Below, one piece after another: positions 42,543-53,492 of a stretch of 64,000 nt of DNA. Source of the DNA: Gammaproteobacteria bacterium (GTDB lineage: Bacteria > Pseudomonadota > Gammaproteobacteria > Burkholderiales > Rhodocyclaceae). The notes below the pieces were generated by a model that saw only the letters and a program-made list of their open reading frames with translations, did not search any database and was not told the DNA's origin. The stretch spans positions 1-64,000 of the forward strand of contig JARFTX010000006.1 in assembly GCA_029289265.1 (NCBI GenBank). Reading direction: 5' to 3'. The translations under genes were made by a program, and so were the position numbers. Within the stretch, counting starts at the first letter, position 1. Every line of letters starts with the position of its first letter.

Positions 42543-43165
42543 GCACCTATATCGTCGGTCTGACCGGGGGAATCGGCAGCGGCAAGAGCGCGGTCGCCGA
42601 CCGCTTCGGGCTGCTCGGCGCCGAGGTCGTCGACACCGACGCGATCGCGCACGCGCTGACCGCACCGAACGGCGCCGCCATCGCCGCGCTGCGGGCCGAA
42701 TTCGGCCCCGCCGCAATCACCCCCGACAATGCGCTCGACCGCCGCTACATGCGCGATCTGGCCTTCGCCGACAGCAGCGCGCGGCGGCGCCTGGAGGCGA
42801 TCCTGCATCCGGCCATCCGCGCCGAAAGCGAGCGCCGCTGCCACGCTGCGACTGCGCCCTACGTCATACTCGCCGTACCCCTGCTGGTCGAGTCGGGCAC
42901 CTACCGCGAACGCTGCAACCGGATCTGCGTCGTCGACTGCCCGGTCGAGGTCCAGATCGAACGCGTCCAGGCACGCAGCGGGCTCGATCCCGATCAGGTG
43001 CGGGCGATCATCTCCAGCCAGGCGACCCGAGAAGCGCGTCTGGCCGCCGCCGACGACATCATCGACAACGGCGGCGCGATCGCGGCACTCGACCCGCAGG
43101 TGGAGCGCCTGCATCGCCTCTACCTCCAGTACGCCGCCAAGCCCCCGCGCAGCGCGCCCTTTTAG
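42539..43165 (+). CDS. coaE: Dephospho-CoA kinase
   Basis: A 208-residue kinase for the last step of CoA synthesis. P-loop GGIGSGKS at residues 9-16, then DTDAIAHAL and the lid/substrate region VPLLVESG. The start is a TTG at 42539 inside the stop of the upstream gene (TTGA), supported by GAGGAG at 42525-42530; no ATG fits the family N-terminus. Confidence 0.93.
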   Translation: MSTYIVGLTGGIGSGKSAVADRFGLLGAEVVDTDAIAHALTAPNGAAIAALRAEFGPAAITPDNALDRRYMRDLAFADSSARRRLEAILHPAIRAESERRCHAATAPYVILAVPLLVESGTYRERCNRICVVDCPVEVQIERVQARSGLDPDQVRAIISSQATREARLAAADDIIDNGGAIAALDPQVERLHRLYLQYAAKPPRSAPF

Positions 43166-43181
43166 TGCAATGGCCCTGTGC

Positions 43182-43187
43182 TATCAT
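43182..43187 (+). promoter_or_regulatory. Possible -10 element for the zapD leader
   Basis: TATCAT lies just after the coaE stop, with TTTTAG about 17 bp upstream as a poor -35. If used, it yields a leader of about 145 nt that includes the hairpins at 43199-43296. Confidence 0.3.
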
Positions 43188-43198
43188 CCGCCTGACCC

Positions 43199-43296
43199 GG
43201 CGCGGGGCGCCTCGGAAGGCGCGAAACCGCGCCGTGACGGGCCTGAACGGGCCGTAGCCGGTCACGATCGATGCCTGCGGACCTATCGACAGGTCC
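43199..43296 (+). other. Folded leader upstream of zapD
   Basis: Three pairings can be drawn in the 173-bp gap before zapD. (1) The nested hairpin GGCGCGG (43199-43205)/CCGCGCC (43227-43233) encloses GCGCCT/AGGCGC with loop CGGA. (2) CGTGAC (43233-43238) pairs with GTCACG (43261-43266). (3) GGACCT (43279-43284) pairs with AGGTCC (43291-43296). No known riboswitch is recognised. Confidence 0.4.
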
Positions 43297-43338
43297 AACC
43301 GGGCTGCAGGACCGACCTCACATCATGGGCGCACAGCG

Positions 43339-44094
43339 GTGATCAGCTACGAATATCCTCTCAACGAGCGCATCCGCACGCTATTGCGCCTCGAGGATTT
43401 GTATCGCAAGCTCGCCCACTTCGCCCGCGGTGAAGCCTCGCAGGACCACCACGTCGCGCTGATTACCCTGTTCGAGATCCTCGACGTCGCAGGACGCGCC
43501 GACCTCAAGGTCGATCTGATGCAGGAGCTCGAGCGCCAGCGCCAGACGCTGATGGCCTTCCGCAATAACCCGGAGATCTCCGAGCAGGCGCTCTCCGGGG
43601 CGCTCTACGAGATCGAGCAGGCGTCCTCGTCGCTGCTCGCGATGGCCGGCAAGATCGGCCAGTACCTGCGCGAGAACGAGTGGCTGATGGCGATCCGCAG
43701 CCGCGCGGCGATCCCCGGCGGGGTGTGCGAGTTCGACCTGCCCTCCTACCACTTCTGGCTTAATCGCGACGCCTCGCAGCGGCGCCACGACCTCGAGGGC
43801 TGGATCCACCCGATGATCCCGATCCGCGACGGCCTGGCGATCGTGCTGCGGCTGCTGCGGGCGAGCGGCCACCCCGAGGAGCTGATCGCGCGGCGCGGCG
43901 TCTACCAGCTCACCATGAGCGGCCGCAGCGCCCAGATGGTGCAGATCCGGCTCGCCCCGAGCGAGACCGTGATCCCCGAGATCAGCGCCAACAAGTACGC
44001 GCTCAACGTGCGCTTCATGCTGCCGGACACGATCGGGCGCCCGCGCGCGGCCGAGCGCGACATCGCGTTCGAGCTGACCTTCTGCAGCCTTTGA
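43339..44094 (+). CDS. zapD: Cell division protein ZapD
   Basis: A 251-residue ZapD (DUF1342) that cross-links FtsZ filaments at the division site. Diagnostic stretches are [18 protein letters not shown] at the N-terminus, YHFWLN in the beta domain and [13 protein letters not shown] start at 43339. The coaE-zapD-yacG order is conserved in proteobacteria. It has a long structured leader. Confidence 0.95.
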   Translation: MISYEYPLNERIRTLLRLEDLYRKLAHFARGEASQDHHVALITLFEILDVAGRADLKVDLMQELERQRQTLMAFRNNPEISEQALSGALYEIEQASSSLLAMAGKIGQYLRENEWLMAIRSRAAIPGGVCEFDLPSYHFWLNRDASQRRHDLEGWIHPMIPIRDGLAIVLRLLRASGHPEELIARRGVYQLTMSGRSAQMVQIRLAPSETVIPEISANKYALNVRFMLPDTIGRPRAAERDIAFELTFCSL

Positions 44095-44102
44095 GGCGCC
44101 CG

Positions 44103-44300
44103 ATGGCCGAGGTACGCGTCGTCAAGTGCCCGCAGTGCGGCAATCCGGTCGAATGGCGCCCGGAGAACCCCTTCCGGCCGTTCTGCTCCGAGCGCTGCAA
44201 GCAGATCGACCTCGGGGCCTGGGCCTCCGAGGACTATCGCGTACCCGATGCGCCGGGACAGGCCGAGGGCGGCCCGCCCGAGTCCGGCCACCGCGACTAG
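44103..44300 (+). CDS. yacG: DNA gyrase inhibitor YacG
   Basis: A 65-residue zinc-finger protein. CPQCGNPV and [17 protein letters not shown] supply four cysteines. YacG binds GyrB and blocks DNA binding by gyrase. Starts 8 bp after zapD. It converges on the Nudix gene with only 6 bp between the stops. Confidence 0.95.
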   Translation: MAEVRVVKCPQCGNPVEWRPENPFRPFCSERCKQIDLGAWASEDYRVPDAPGQAEGGPPESGHRD

Positions 44301-44306
44301 CCCGAG

Positions 44307-45278
44307 CTACGCCCACGCGCCGCGGATCGCGGCGATTCCGTGCGCGCCCGCGGCGCGCGCCGCGGGCATGTCCGCGGGGTCCAAGCCACCCAGTCCCAGC
44401 ACCGGTAGCGGCAGGTCTCGCACGAGCGCAGCGAACCCCTCCCAGCCCAGTCCGGCGCGCCCGGGGTGCGTCGGTGTCGGCCTGACTGCGCCGAGCAGCG
44501 CGTAGTCGAGTCCCAGCGCGGCGGCGCGCTCGAGTTCGGCGCGCGTGTGGCAGGACGCCCCGACCCATTCGAAGGCCGGCCGCTCGCCAGTTTCGGCGAG
44601 CGCCGCACCGGTCAGATGCACGCCGTCGGCGCCGATCGCGTGGGCGAGCGCGCCATCGCCATTGACCACCGCCAGCGCGCCTTCGTAGCGACGCACCCGT
44701 GTCACGACCTCGTGCGCGAAGGTCTGCCGATCGGCCGGCGCGAGCGCCCCCTCGCGGATCTGCACGAGGCGCAGCCCGCGCGCTAGGGCGTGCTCGAGTT
44801 GGTCGAGCTGGGCCGCGACGCCGACCTCGTGGGCACGGGTGATGCCCATCTCGCGCGGCAGACGCAACGACTTGAGGATCGGCCCGTTGGCCGGCAGCAT
44901 CGGGCCCACACGCGGCGCCAGCGCCGACTCCCAGGCAAGGGCGGCATGGACGTGGTCGTTGAGTTCCCCCGCCCAGTCCGCGACCTCGAAAAAGTGCAGG
45001 CGCACGCTCGCGTGCTCGTAGACGTGCTCGCGCACGATCCACGGGTGGAGCACGCGCGCGTCGATCCCCAACTCTTCGTGCAGTTCGCGGCGCAACGCCT
45101 CGGCCGGCGACTCGCCCGGCTCGACCTTGCCACCGGGAAACTCCCAGTAGCCGGGATAAAAGGTGCCGGGCGCCCGCTGGCCGAGCAGGAAACGCCCTTC
45201 GGCGCCGACAATGACGCCGGCGGCGACCTCGACCCAGCGCGTCGCCGCGCCCTCAGTCGGCACCACGGCGCCCCGCAT
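44307..45278 (-). CDS. Nudix hydrolase fused to thiamine phosphate synthase-like domain
   Basis: A 323-residue fusion. Residues 15-140 are a MutT-type Nudix domain with the box GGKVEPGESPAEALRRELHEELG. Residues 150-323 are a TIM-barrel TMP synthase-like domain (VQIREGAL, GADGVHLTG, GAVRPTPTHPG). The Nudix part probably hydrolyses 8-oxo-dGTP; the second domain occurs fused in many beta- and gammaproteobacteria, with an unclear role. Its start overlaps the end of the DUF815 gene by 26 bp. Confidence 0.92.
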   Translation of the reverse strand: MRGAVVPTEGAATRWVEVAAGVIVGAEGRFLLGQRAPGTFYPGYWEFPGGKVEPGESPAEALRRELHEELGIDARVLHPWIVREHVYEHASVRLHFFEVADWAGELNDHVHAALAWESALAPRVGPMLPANGPILKSLRLPREMGITRAHEVGVAAQLDQLEHALARGLRLVQIREGALAPADRQTFAHEVVTRVRRYEGALAVVNGDGALAHAIGADGVHLTGAALAETGERPAFEWVGASCHTRAELERAAALGLDYALLGAVRPTPTHPGRAGLGWEGFAALVRDLPLPVLGLGGLDPADMPAARAAGAHGIAAIRGAWA

Positions 45279-46119
45279 GGTCGCGCGCGAACTGCCAGGC
45301 GACGCGCCCCGAGCGCGAGCCGCGCGTAAGCGCCCACTGCAGCGCCTGCTGGCGCGTCGCCTCGCTCATCCGGCCGCGCAGTCCGAAGGCACGCAGCCAG
45401 TGCGCGACGATCTCGAGGTACTCGTCCTGGCTGAACGGATAGAACGAGATCCACAGCCCGAAGCGCTCCGAGAGCGAGATCTTCTCCTCGATCGCCTCGC
45501 CCGGGTGAATCTCGCCGTCGACGTGGCGGGTCTGCAGGTTCTCGTCGTGATACTCCGGCATCAGGTGGCGCCGGTTCGAGGTCGCGTAGATCAGCACGTT
45601 GTCGGGCAGGGCCGCGACCGAGCCGTCGAGCACGCTCTTCAAGGCCTTGTAGCCGGGCTCGGAGGCCTCGAACGACAAGTCATCGCAGAACAGGATGAAG
45701 CGCTCGGACCGCCCCTGCACCAGCTCGATGATGTCGGGCAGGTCCATCAGGTCGTCCTTGTCGACCTCGATCAGGCGCAGGCCGCGGCGCGCGTGGGCGT
45801 TGAGCAGCCCCTTGACCAGCGACGACTTGCCGGTGCCGCGCGCGCCGGTGAGCAGCACGTTGTTGGCGGGCCGGCCGGCGAGGAACTGGCGCGTGTTCTG
45901 CTCGACCAGCGCCTTTTGAGCGTCGATGTCGTGCAGGTCGTCGAGGCGGATCGCGTGGGGCCGGGCGACCGGCTGCAGGTGCGCGCGCGCGCCGCTGCGG
46001 CGCCAGCGAAAGGCGACCGCCGCGGCCCAGTCGGGCGGCTCGGCCGCGCCCGGCAGCAGGTGCTCGACGCGCTCGACGAGACGCTCGGCGCGCGCGAGAA
46101 AATCGCCCCAGTCAGTCAT
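45253..46119 (-). CDS. DUF815 AAA ATPase
   Basis: A 288-residue P-loop ATPase: GARGTGKSSLVKG (Walker A), ILFCDDLSFE (Walker B) and ATSNRRHLMPE (sensor region). DUF815 proteins are conserved in proteobacteria without a known role. I prefer the ATG at 46119 (AGGGACAGGA upstream) over the ATG at 46140. The small membrane ORF upstream ends 8 bp inside it, so the two are coupled. Confidence 0.85.
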   Translation of the reverse strand: MTDWGDFLARAERLVERVEHLLPGAAEPPDWAAAVAFRWRRSGARAHLQPVARPHAIRLDDLHDIDAQKALVEQNTRQFLAGRPANNVLLTGARGTGKSSLVKGLLNAHARRGLRLIEVDKDDLMDLPDIIELVQGRSERFILFCDDLSFEASEPGYKALKSVLDGSVAALPDNVLIYATSNRRHLMPEYHDENLQTRHVDGEIHPGEAIEEKISLSERFGLWISFYPFSQDEYLEIVAHWLRAFGLRGRMSEATRQQALQWALTRGSRSGRVAWQFARDHAGRRGAD

Positions 46120-46228
46120 CGGTCCTGTCCCTTCGCTCATCGCCGTCGCGGCGCTTGGGCCACGTCGCCCACACGATCGTCAGGAGCAGCGCGAGCGCCA
46201 CCCCGGCTTCCAGAAGAATCACCCACAT
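46112..46228 (-). CDS. 38-residue single-span membrane protein
   Basis: A short ORF coding a membrane helix (ILLEAGVALALLLTIVWATW) followed by a very basic/acidic tail (KRRDGDERRD). Its stop lies just past the start of the DUF815 gene, an overlap typical of coupled genes. Divergent from mltA with 75 bp between. No family is known; the topology is clear. Confidence 0.5.
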   Translation of the reverse strand: MWVILLEAGVALALLLTIVWATWPKRRDGDERRDRTDD

Positions 46229-46303
46229 GCGTCCCTCCGCCTCGCTGCCGCCAGGCCGGTATACTCGGCGGCTGCCGTCCCCGGAGTCTACCCGAAGCCG
46301 CCC

Positions 46304-47566
46304 ATGATGCCTCGTCCCGCCCCCCCCGCACGACGCGCCCGTCCGGGCCTGCTGCTCGCCCTCGCGGCCGCCGCCGTCGCGCTGCTCGCCGCCTGCGTCG
46401 CACGCACCCCGCCCCCGCCCGAAGTCGCCGCCTGCCCACCCGCGCCCGTCTGTCCGATCTGCCCCGCCTGCCCGGCGGCGGTCGAGCCGGAACCCGCGCC
46501 GCCGCCGGCCGAGCCGCTGCAGCGCGCTGCCTGGCACGAGATCGACGGCTGGGCCGACGACGACCACGCCGCGGCGTGGCCGGCGCTGCGCCGCTCCTGC
46601 TCGGTGATCGCTCGGCAACCGCGCTGGCAGGACTTCTGCGCGGCTGCCGACGCGCTCGGACCACGGCCCTCGTCGGCCACGGTGCGCAGCTTCCTGGAAG
46701 CGAACGCCGAGCCCTGGGTCGCCGTCAATCCGGACGGCAGCCGCGAGGGCCTGATCACCGGCTACTACGAGCCGCTGATCCGCGGCAGCCGCGCCCGCTC
46801 GGAGCGCTACCCCTGGCCCATCCACGGCGTTCCCGAGGACATGCTGACGATCGACCTGGGCGAGCTCTACCCCGACCTCAAGCACATGCGCCTGCGCGGG
46901 CGCGTGGTCGGCAACAAGGTCGTCCCCTACTGGTCGCGCGCCGAAATCGACGGCCTGCAGGACACGCTGCCGGCCCCGGTGCTGCTGTGGGCGGCCGACC
47001 CGATCGATCTGTTCTTCCTGCAGGTGCAGGGCTCGGGCCAGGTCGAACTGCCCGACGGCTCGCGCGCCCGCATCGGCTACGCCGACCAGAACGGCCATCC
47101 CTACCAGTCGATCGGCCGCTGGCTGGTCGCGCAGGGCGAACTGCCGCTCGCGTCCGCGTCGATGCAGGGCATCAAGGCCTGGGCGAGCGCCCATCCGCAT
47201 CGGCTCACGGAACTGCTCAACACCAACCCGAGCTACGTCTTCTTCCGCGAACTGCCGCCGTCATCCGACGGCCCGATCGGGGCGCTCGCCGTGCCGCTCA
47301 CCACCGAGCGCAGCCTCGCCATCGACCCCCGCCATGTCCCGCTCGGCGCGCCGGTGTTCCTGTCGACGACTTATCCGCTGTCGGAGCGGCCGCTGCGCCG
47401 GCTGATGCTCGCCCAGGACACGGGCGGCGCGATCAAGGGCGTCGTGCGCGGCGATTTCTACTGGGGCTTCGGTGCGGAGGCAGGCGCTCAGGCCGGACGC
47501 ATGCGCCAGCAGGGCCGGATGTGGGTGCTGCTGCCGAAGGGCGGCGAACCGGGCAATGGCCTATAA
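46304..47566 (+). CDS. mltA: Membrane-bound lytic murein transglycosylase A
   Basis: A 420-residue lipoprotein. Signal LLALAAAAVALLAAC carries a lipobox cysteine, and a Cys/Pro-rich linker (about 35-70) follows. The MltA domain has ITGYYEPLIRGS and QVQGSGQVELPDG, and the 3D domain has the catalytic Asp in AQDTGGAIKG. It cleaves peptidoglycan to 1,6-anhydro products at the outer membrane. Two adjacent ATGs (46304, 46307) are equivalent starts. Confidence 0.93.
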   Translation: MMPRPAPPARRARPGLLLALAAAAVALLAACVARTPPPPEVAACPPAPVCPICPACPAAVEPEPAPPPAEPLQRAAWHEIDGWADDDHAAAWPALRRSCSVIARQPRWQDFCAAADALGPRPSSATVRSFLEANAEPWVAVNPDGSREGLITGYYEPLIRGSRARSERYPWPIHGVPEDMLTIDLGELYPDLKHMRLRGRVVGNKVVPYWSRAEIDGLQDTLPAPVLLWAADPIDLFFLQVQGSGQVELPDGSRARIGYADQNGHPYQSIGRWLVAQGELPLASASMQGIKAWASAHPHRLTELLNTNPSYVFFRELPPSSDGPIGALAVPLTTERSLAIDPRHVPLGAPVFLSTTYPLSERPLRRLMLAQDTGGAIKGVVRGDFYWGFGAEAGAQAGRMRQQGRMWVLLPKGGEPGNGL

Positions 47567-47596
47567 ACAAGCATCACCCCACCACGCCAGGATGCG

Positions 47597-48523
47597 ATGC
47601 GCGCAATCGAACGACCTCGGCAACCCGATCGCCGCTGCATCGCTCGCACGCTGCGCGCCGCGGCGGCGGCGCTGTGGCTGTTTGCGGCGCTCGCGCTGGC
47701 CGAGCAGTCCGGGCGCTTCGAGTACGGACTGCTGTGGGAGATCACCCGCCCGGACGTGCCGCCGAGTCATGTGTTCGGCACCGTGCATCTGCCCGACGTG
47801 CGCCTGCTGCCGCTGCCGGAGCCAGTGCTCGCAGCCTTTGCCCATGCCCGAACCTTCGGCATGGAGCACTACCCGAGCGAGCAGGCGGCGATGCATTTCT
47901 TCGATTCCGCCCAGCTCTCCGGCGGGCAGCGGCTCGACGAACTGATCGGGCCGGCGCACTTCCAGCGATTGAATGCGCTCATGGCCGGTCGACGCCTCGA
48001 CCTCGACGCCCTGGCCCGGCTGAAGCCTTGGGCGGCATTGCTGGTGGTCACCGAGATCGGCGAGGCGGACGGCATACCGAGCGTGGACCGCGAGCTCTAC
48101 CTGCAGGCACGGCTGCGTCGCATGCGAATCGAGCAGCTCGAATCGGTCGACGAACAGGTCACCGCGCTCGACGGCATCCCCGAGCCGAGCCAGGTCGCCC
48201 TGCTGCATTTCGCGCTCGACTTCCACGACCAGTTGCACAAGGTCGCGGAGCGCACCCTGCGCGCCTATCTCGAGCGCGACCTGGCCGCCCTGAGTCGCGC
48301 CGCCGCGCCGCTCGAGGCCCAGCGACCGTCGATAGCGCCGCATCAGCGCGAACTGGAAAAGAAGATCATCCATGACCGTAGCGTCGTCATGGCCCATCGC
48401 ATGCAGTCCCAGCTACGCTACGGCGCCGCCTTCATTGCCGTCGGCGCGCTGCACCTCTACGGCGAGCACGGCATTCTCGCCCTGCTGGAGGCGGACGGCT
48501 GGCAGGTGCGGCGCGTGTATTGA
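47597..48523 (+). CDS. TraB/GumN family protein
   Basis: A 308-residue protein with an N-terminal signal/anchor (LRAAAAALWLFAALALAE). The TraB/GumN fold includes SHVFGTVHLPD (GxxH motif) and, at the C-terminus, FIAVGALHLYGEHGILALLEADGW with the second histidine/glutamate set. TraB/GumN proteins are predicted metalloproteases related to Tiki; the substrate is unknown. Probably co-transcribed with mltA (30 bp). Confidence 0.87.
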   Translation: MRAIERPRQPDRRCIARTLRAAAAALWLFAALALAEQSGRFEYGLLWEITRPDVPPSHVFGTVHLPDVRLLPLPEPVLAAFAHARTFGMEHYPSEQAAMHFFDSAQLSGGQRLDELIGPAHFQRLNALMAGRRLDLDALARLKPWAALLVVTEIGEADGIPSVDRELYLQARLRRMRIEQLESVDEQVTALDGIPEPSQVALLHFALDFHDQLHKVAERTLRAYLERDLAALSRAAAPLEAQRPSIAPHQRELEKKIIHDRSVVMAHRMQSQLRYGAAFIAVGALHLYGEHGILALLEADGWQVRRVY

Positions 48524-48576
48524 CCGGCGCCGGGGCGTGGCGACTCCGACCCGCTCCGGACCGAATCACGTCGCGC

Positions 48577-49008
48577 TTACGCTCGCGGCCAGAGGATCAT
48601 CTGGGTGCAGCGGAACAGGGCGATGGTGCGGCCGGTCGCCTCGTCGGTCACGACCGCATCCCACACCTGGGTCGTGCGCCCCAGGTGCTGGGCGGTGGCG
48701 ACGCAGGCGATCGAGCCCTCGCGCACGGTGCCGAGGTGGTTGCTCTTCAGCTCGATCGTCGTGAAGGACTCGGCCCCCTGCGGCAGGTGCGCAATGGTCG
48801 CGTAGCCGCATGTCGTGTCGGCCAGCGCGACGATGCTCGCGGCGTGGAGAAACTCGTTCGGCGCGATGTGCAGCTTCCTCACCGGCATGCGGCTGCTGAG
48901 CCGGCGCTCGGCGAGCTCGAGGATCTCGATGCCGAGATAGCCCGGCAGATATTCGCCGCCACGCTGGTTCAGGATGTCCACGTCGATGTCGGGGCGCAAC
49001 GCGCTCAT
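48577..49008 (-). CDS. PaaI-type hotdog thioesterase
   Basis: A 143-residue hotdog-fold protein. FLHAASIVALADTTCGYAT is the active-site helix (catalytic Asp), and TIELKSNHLGTVREG the conserved strand. Likely hydrolyses an acyl- or aryl-CoA. It is the second gene after the MFS transporter (46 bp), same strand. Confidence 0.85.
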   Translation of the reverse strand: MSALRPDIDVDILNQRGGEYLPGYLGIEILELAERRLSSRMPVRKLHIAPNEFLHAASIVALADTTCGYATIAHLPQGAESFTTIELKSNHLGTVREGSIACVATAQHLGRTTQVWDAVVTDEATGRTIALFRCTQMILWPRA

Positions 49009-49054
49009 TGACTCGTCTCCTCGTTCGTCATGTCGTCGGGTTCGGGGGCGCGGC

Positions 49055-50269
49055 TCAGGCCGGCGCCGCCGCGCGGGCGACCGGCGCCTCGCGGATCGGA
49101 AGGTTCACCAGCGCGGCAGCAGCGGCAAGCGCGATGTCGGCGTACCACATCCACATGTAGTCTCCAGTCGCGACGATGCTGATCCCGCCGAGATACGCGC
49201 CGAGGAAGCCGCCGATCTGGTGCGACAGCAGCGTCAGGCCGAACAGTGTGGCGAGATAGCGCACGCCGAAGAGCTTGCCCACGATGGCCGCCGTCGGGGG
49301 CACCGTCGCAAGCCAGGTGAAGCCGAGCCCTGCAGCGAACAGGTAGAAGGTCCACTCCGTCTTCGGCAGCATCAGGTAGAGCGCCACCAGTAGCGCACGC
49401 GAGCCGTACATCGCCGCCAGCACGTTCTTGCTGCGATATCGGGAGACCCAGGCGCCGGCGTAGAGGCTGCCGGCGATGTTGGCGAGGCCGATGATCGCGA
49501 GCGACCAGCTTGCCACCGAGGGTGGCAGGCCGCACAGATCGACCTCGCCCGGCAGGTGGGTGACGAGGAAGGCGATGTGGAAGCCACATGTGAAGAAGCC
49601 GGCGTGCAGCAGCAGGTAGCTGCGATCCTTGAGCGCGTTGCGGATGGCCCGCAGCGCGCCGGTATCCTCCTCGTGATGATGGACCGGGGCGTGGCCGGGA
49701 CTCGCGACCTTCCGAATCAGTGGCAAGGCCAGCAGCGCCATCACTGCCATCGACCACATCGCCCCCATCCAGCCGAAGGCCTGGATCAGCTTCTGCAGCA
49801 GCGGCGCGAACACGAACTGCCCGAACGAGCCGCCGGCGTTGATCACGCCCGAGGCTGCGCCGCGCGCCTCGGGCGGCAGGCGCTGGGCGGCGGCGCCGAT
49901 CAGGACCGAGAAGCTGCCGATACCGGAGCCGATCGCGGTCAACATCCCGATCGAGAAGATCAGGCCGAAGGTGGAATCCATGAAAGGCGTGATCGCACTG
50001 CCCGCGGCCAGAATCAGGATGCCGGCGACCAGCACCGGCTGCGGCCCGTAGCGGTCGGCCGCGGCGCCTGCGATCGGCTGGATCGCCCCCCAGACGAACT
50101 GGGCGACCGCGAGCGCCAGGCTGATCGACGCGATGCCCAGGCCGGTCGCGGTGTTGAGCGGGCTCACGAACAGGCCGAGCGACTGGCGCATCCCCATCGT
50201 GATCGCGAGGATGCCGGCGGCGGCAAGCGTGACGAACAGCACTTCGGGCCGGCGGAGCGTGTGGAACAT
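49055..50269 (-). CDS. MFS transporter
   Basis: A 404-residue major facilitator with 12 predicted membrane segments and the loop motif GAAADRYGPQPV between TM2 and TM3. It resembles the oxalate/formate-antiporter and monocarboxylate transporter branch of the superfamily. A charged central loop (HAPVHHHEEDTG) contains a histidine cluster. Substrate unknown. ATG at 50269 fits the first membrane helix; the longer frame upstream is not supported. Confidence 0.87.
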   Translation of the reverse strand: MFHTLRRPEVLFVTLAAAGILAITMGMRQSLGLFVSPLNTATGLGIASISLALAVAQFVWGAIQPIAGAAADRYGPQPVLVAGILILAAGSAITPFMDSTFGLIFSIGMLTAIGSGIGSFSVLIGAAAQRLPPEARGAASGVINAGGSFGQFVFAPLLQKLIQAFGWMGAMWSMAVMALLALPLIRKVASPGHAPVHHHEEDTGALRAIRNALKDRSYLLLHAGFFTCGFHIAFLVTHLPGEVDLCGLPPSVASWSLAIIGLANIAGSLYAGAWVSRYRSKNVLAAMYGSRALLVALYLMLPKTEWTFYLFAAGLGFTWLATVPPTAAIVGKLFGVRYLATLFGLTLLSHQIGGFLGAYLGGISIVATGDYMWMWYADIALAAAAALVNLPIREAPVARAAAPA

Positions 50270-50519
50270 GGGGTGGTCCTGTCGGAGCACTGGAGAGCGC
50301 CGGCAGCACGGCAACGTGGGCGCAGCCGACGCGAAGGCGCCAGCATAAGCCTTCCCGGCAAATCCGGCAAAACCGCCGATGCCGGTCGGAGCGAACGGGG
50401 TGCGTATATGGGGAGAGCGGCCAGGCGTGCCACTCAGGAGGCCCGAAACCTCGAGACGATTGGCGGCGGTGTCCGATCCCAGACGGACACTGCCGCCCGC
50501 CCGATCGCGCCAGCCCCTG

Positions 50520-50747
50520 TCAGCCGAGCACTTCCAGCACCTGGTCGGGCTGAAAGCCGTCGCGCAGCATACGGGTCGCCACGACGCCGCGCTCGATGGC
50601 CGAAAGCCCCCGCGCAACGACGCGGCCCGCGACAATCCGGCCGCCGGCGACGCACTGCTCGATCACGCCCGCGGTACGAACCAGATTCTCAAGGCGGCCC
50701 CGGGGGCAACTGCCCCGACCCTCGCCGGCTATGACCGAGAAGCTCAT
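50520..50747 (-). pseudogene. Possible DUF1028 N-terminal fragment
   Basis: A 75-residue frame begins MSFSVIAGEG and ends ERGVVATRMLRDGFQPDQVLEVLG. This resembles the first 70 residues of DUF1028 Ntn-hydrolase-like proteins, including the A-T-x-x-L-x-x-G-x-x-x-x-x-x-L spacing; the rest of the family (about 150 residues) is missing. The middle does not match well. Either a decayed fragment or an unrelated short gene. The next 250 bp up to the MFS start hold nothing recognisable. Confidence 0.35.
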
Positions 50748-50768
50748 GATCGACTCCGTTTCGTCTGT

Positions 50769-50789
50769 GCAGCGCCCCCGGGGCGCTGC
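50769..50789 (+). repeat. 21-bp near-perfect GC palindrome downstream of katG
   Basis: GCAGCGCCCC, one C, GGGGCGCTGC. It lies 63 bp past the katG stop, between katG and the DUF1028-like fragment. It could end katG transcription on the minus strand, but no T-run follows, so an operator or Rho-linked structure is also possible. Confidence 0.45.
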
Positions 50790-50851
50790 GTTGCTCTACT
50801 CCTTAAGTTATAAAACGGCCAAAACGACCCAGACTTGAGTGCCCCCCGAAA

Positions 50852-53197
<2,346 letters not shown>

Positions 53198-53217
53198 TCA
53201 GGCTTCGATCCAAGTGT

Positions 53218-53236
53218 AGATTGAAAATTGCAATCT
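53218..53236 (-). promoter_or_regulatory. Dyad upstream of katG, possible peroxide-regulator site
   Basis: AGATTG-N7-CAATCT, arms of 6 separated by 7 bp, resembles the half-site spacing of OxyR sites. Only one pair of half sites is visible and the arms differ from ATAG/CTAT. The rest of 53057-53492 shows no gene. Confidence 0.3.
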
Positions 53237-53492
53237 GTATGGCGTTATCCCATTTGTTTTTCCTCTCGTGCAAATAGTTCCGCTCGATCGAGAGACTGGC
53301 GGCGGGCACTGGATCGGCTCGGTGCGCGACGTGGCCGAGGAGCTCGTCGGAATGCCCTCCCTGACCGATACGTCCCGGACTGCGGCGACGGCCGGTTCGA
53401 GCCCGATCTGCACGGGGTGTTCCCGAGTGCCGGGTTACGGTCAGGATGCCAACCCTGTAGACTTTCCCGCTACGCCTGCCTTCCCCTCCGCC

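Noticed and set aside
45163-48375. 1070-residue plus-strand frame across DUF815, mltA and TraB genes
   Set aside because: It is antisense or out of frame to four well-supported genes and has no domain; a product of very high GC.
53390-53420. tRNA T-arm-like GGTTCGAGCCC, suggesting a tRNA or att site
   Set aside because: The flanking bases do not form a 5-bp T stem and no acceptor or anticodon arm can be drawn.
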